A stretch of DNA of 58,783 bases from Cupriavidus sp. WGlv3 (GTDB taxonomy: Bacteria; Pseudomonadota; Gammaproteobacteria; Burkholderiales; Burkholderiaceae), in NCBI RefSeq assembly GCF_023952475.1, contig NZ_JALHRX010000025.1:1-58783 (forward strand), read 5' to 3'. Positions 58,606 through 58,783 of the stretch are shown piece after piece. The notes under the pieces were generated by a model. The model was not told the origin of the DNA. It was given only the letters and a program-made list of their open reading frames with translations, and made no database searches. A program made the translations under genes and the position numbers. Position 1 is the stretch's first letter. Each line of letters opens with the position of its first letter.

Positions 58606-58783
58606 TCAGCCGCCGTGGTTATGCAGCACGGCATTGCGCCGCGCATAGGCGAAGTAAATCACCAGCCCCAGCGCCAGCCACACCAGGAAGGCGGCCCAGG
58701 TCAGCGCCTGCAGGTGCGCCATCAGAAACAGGCAGAAGCCGATCGAGAGCAGCGGCACCACCGGCACGCCCGGACAGCGGAAC
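58606..58783 (-). CDS. Amino-acid permease (APC superfamily), C-terminal part
   Basis: Reads FRCPGVPVVPLLSIGFCLFLM, then LTWAAFLVWLALGLVIYFAYARRNAVLHNHGG and stop (TCA on the plus strand at 58606-58608). This is the last helix pair of a cationic/neutral amino-acid transporter of the APC/YfnA type. The gene runs off the right edge. Only 58 residues are visible, so substrate cannot be judged. It converges with the MocR-type gene, with only 3 bases between the stops. Confidence 0.85.
   Translation of the reverse strand, partial: FRCPGVPVVPLLSIGFCLFLMAHLQALTWAAFLVWLALGLVIYFAYARRNAVLHNHGG

Overview
The window reads as a piece of a primary chromosome from a high-GC beta-proteobacterium of the Burkholderiaceae, most likely Cupriavidus. 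This is inferred from the tandem gshA-gshB-EIIA-ptsH-ptsI order, the fused cobalamin mutase IcmF, a UbiK-type small protein, CreBC, and the overall codon use. Genes are densely packed on both strands. I saw no rRNA, tRNA, CRISPR array, insertion sequence or prophage.

Layout. 1-3426: the 3' end of a type VI secretion vgrG, a Tle4-like lipase effector and its Tli4-type immunity protein, chained by overlapping stops and starts and visibly poorer in GC than what follows. 3434-5583: selD-mnmH for 2-selenouridine in tRNA. 5765-6673: bfd and bfr for iron storage, behind a Fur-box-like site. 6888-11750: glutathione synthesis (gshA, gshB) followed by a mannose-type EIIA, HPr and enzyme I. 12308-15073: a porin-like gene, glnK and amtB behind a consensus sigma-54 promoter. 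15463-20340: ubiK, a YifB/ComM ATPase, zwf, a GntR/HutC regulator and a small proline-rich ORF. 20418-25321: a LysE exporter, a lipoprotein, two thioredoxin-fold proteins and a UvrD-like helicase. 25374-29533: rlmI, a YbeD-type protein, a DD-carboxypeptidase, an alpha/beta hydrolase and a 2Fe-2S ferredoxin-like protein.

29736-34636 is a complete C4-dicarboxylate module: dctA behind a sigma-54 promoter with an upstream palindrome, then the sensor dctB and the sigma-54 activator dctD. 34885-39743: a FAD oxidoreductase, creB-creC, a nitronate-monooxygenase-like enzyme and a YbaN-type membrane protein. 39834-48494: a branched-chain-amino-acid-type ABC importer (two ATPases, two permeases, a binding protein) flanked by two acyl-CoA-forming ligases, with a divergent Crp/Fnr regulator at 48732. 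This looks like import followed by CoA activation of a carboxylic acid. 49402-51363: a DUF3293 protein, a His-rich exported protein and a solitary RhuM-family protein. 51571-58783: 3-hydroxybutyryl-CoA dehydrogenase, a HIT protein, IcmF behind a LiuR-like palindrome, a DUF2917 protein, a MocR-type regulator and the tail of an amino-acid permease.

Most of this is ordinary core genome. The parts that stand out are regulatory sites readable directly (two sigma-54 promoters, Fur, LiuR-like, Crp-like and MocR-like sites), the mosaic T6SS effector-immunity module, a family of extragenic palindromes (four hairpins at three loci), an unexplained terminator-ended gap between gshA and amtB, and an 11-bp tandem repeat directly before the MocR start codon. 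I did not find a clearly undescribed multi-gene system.
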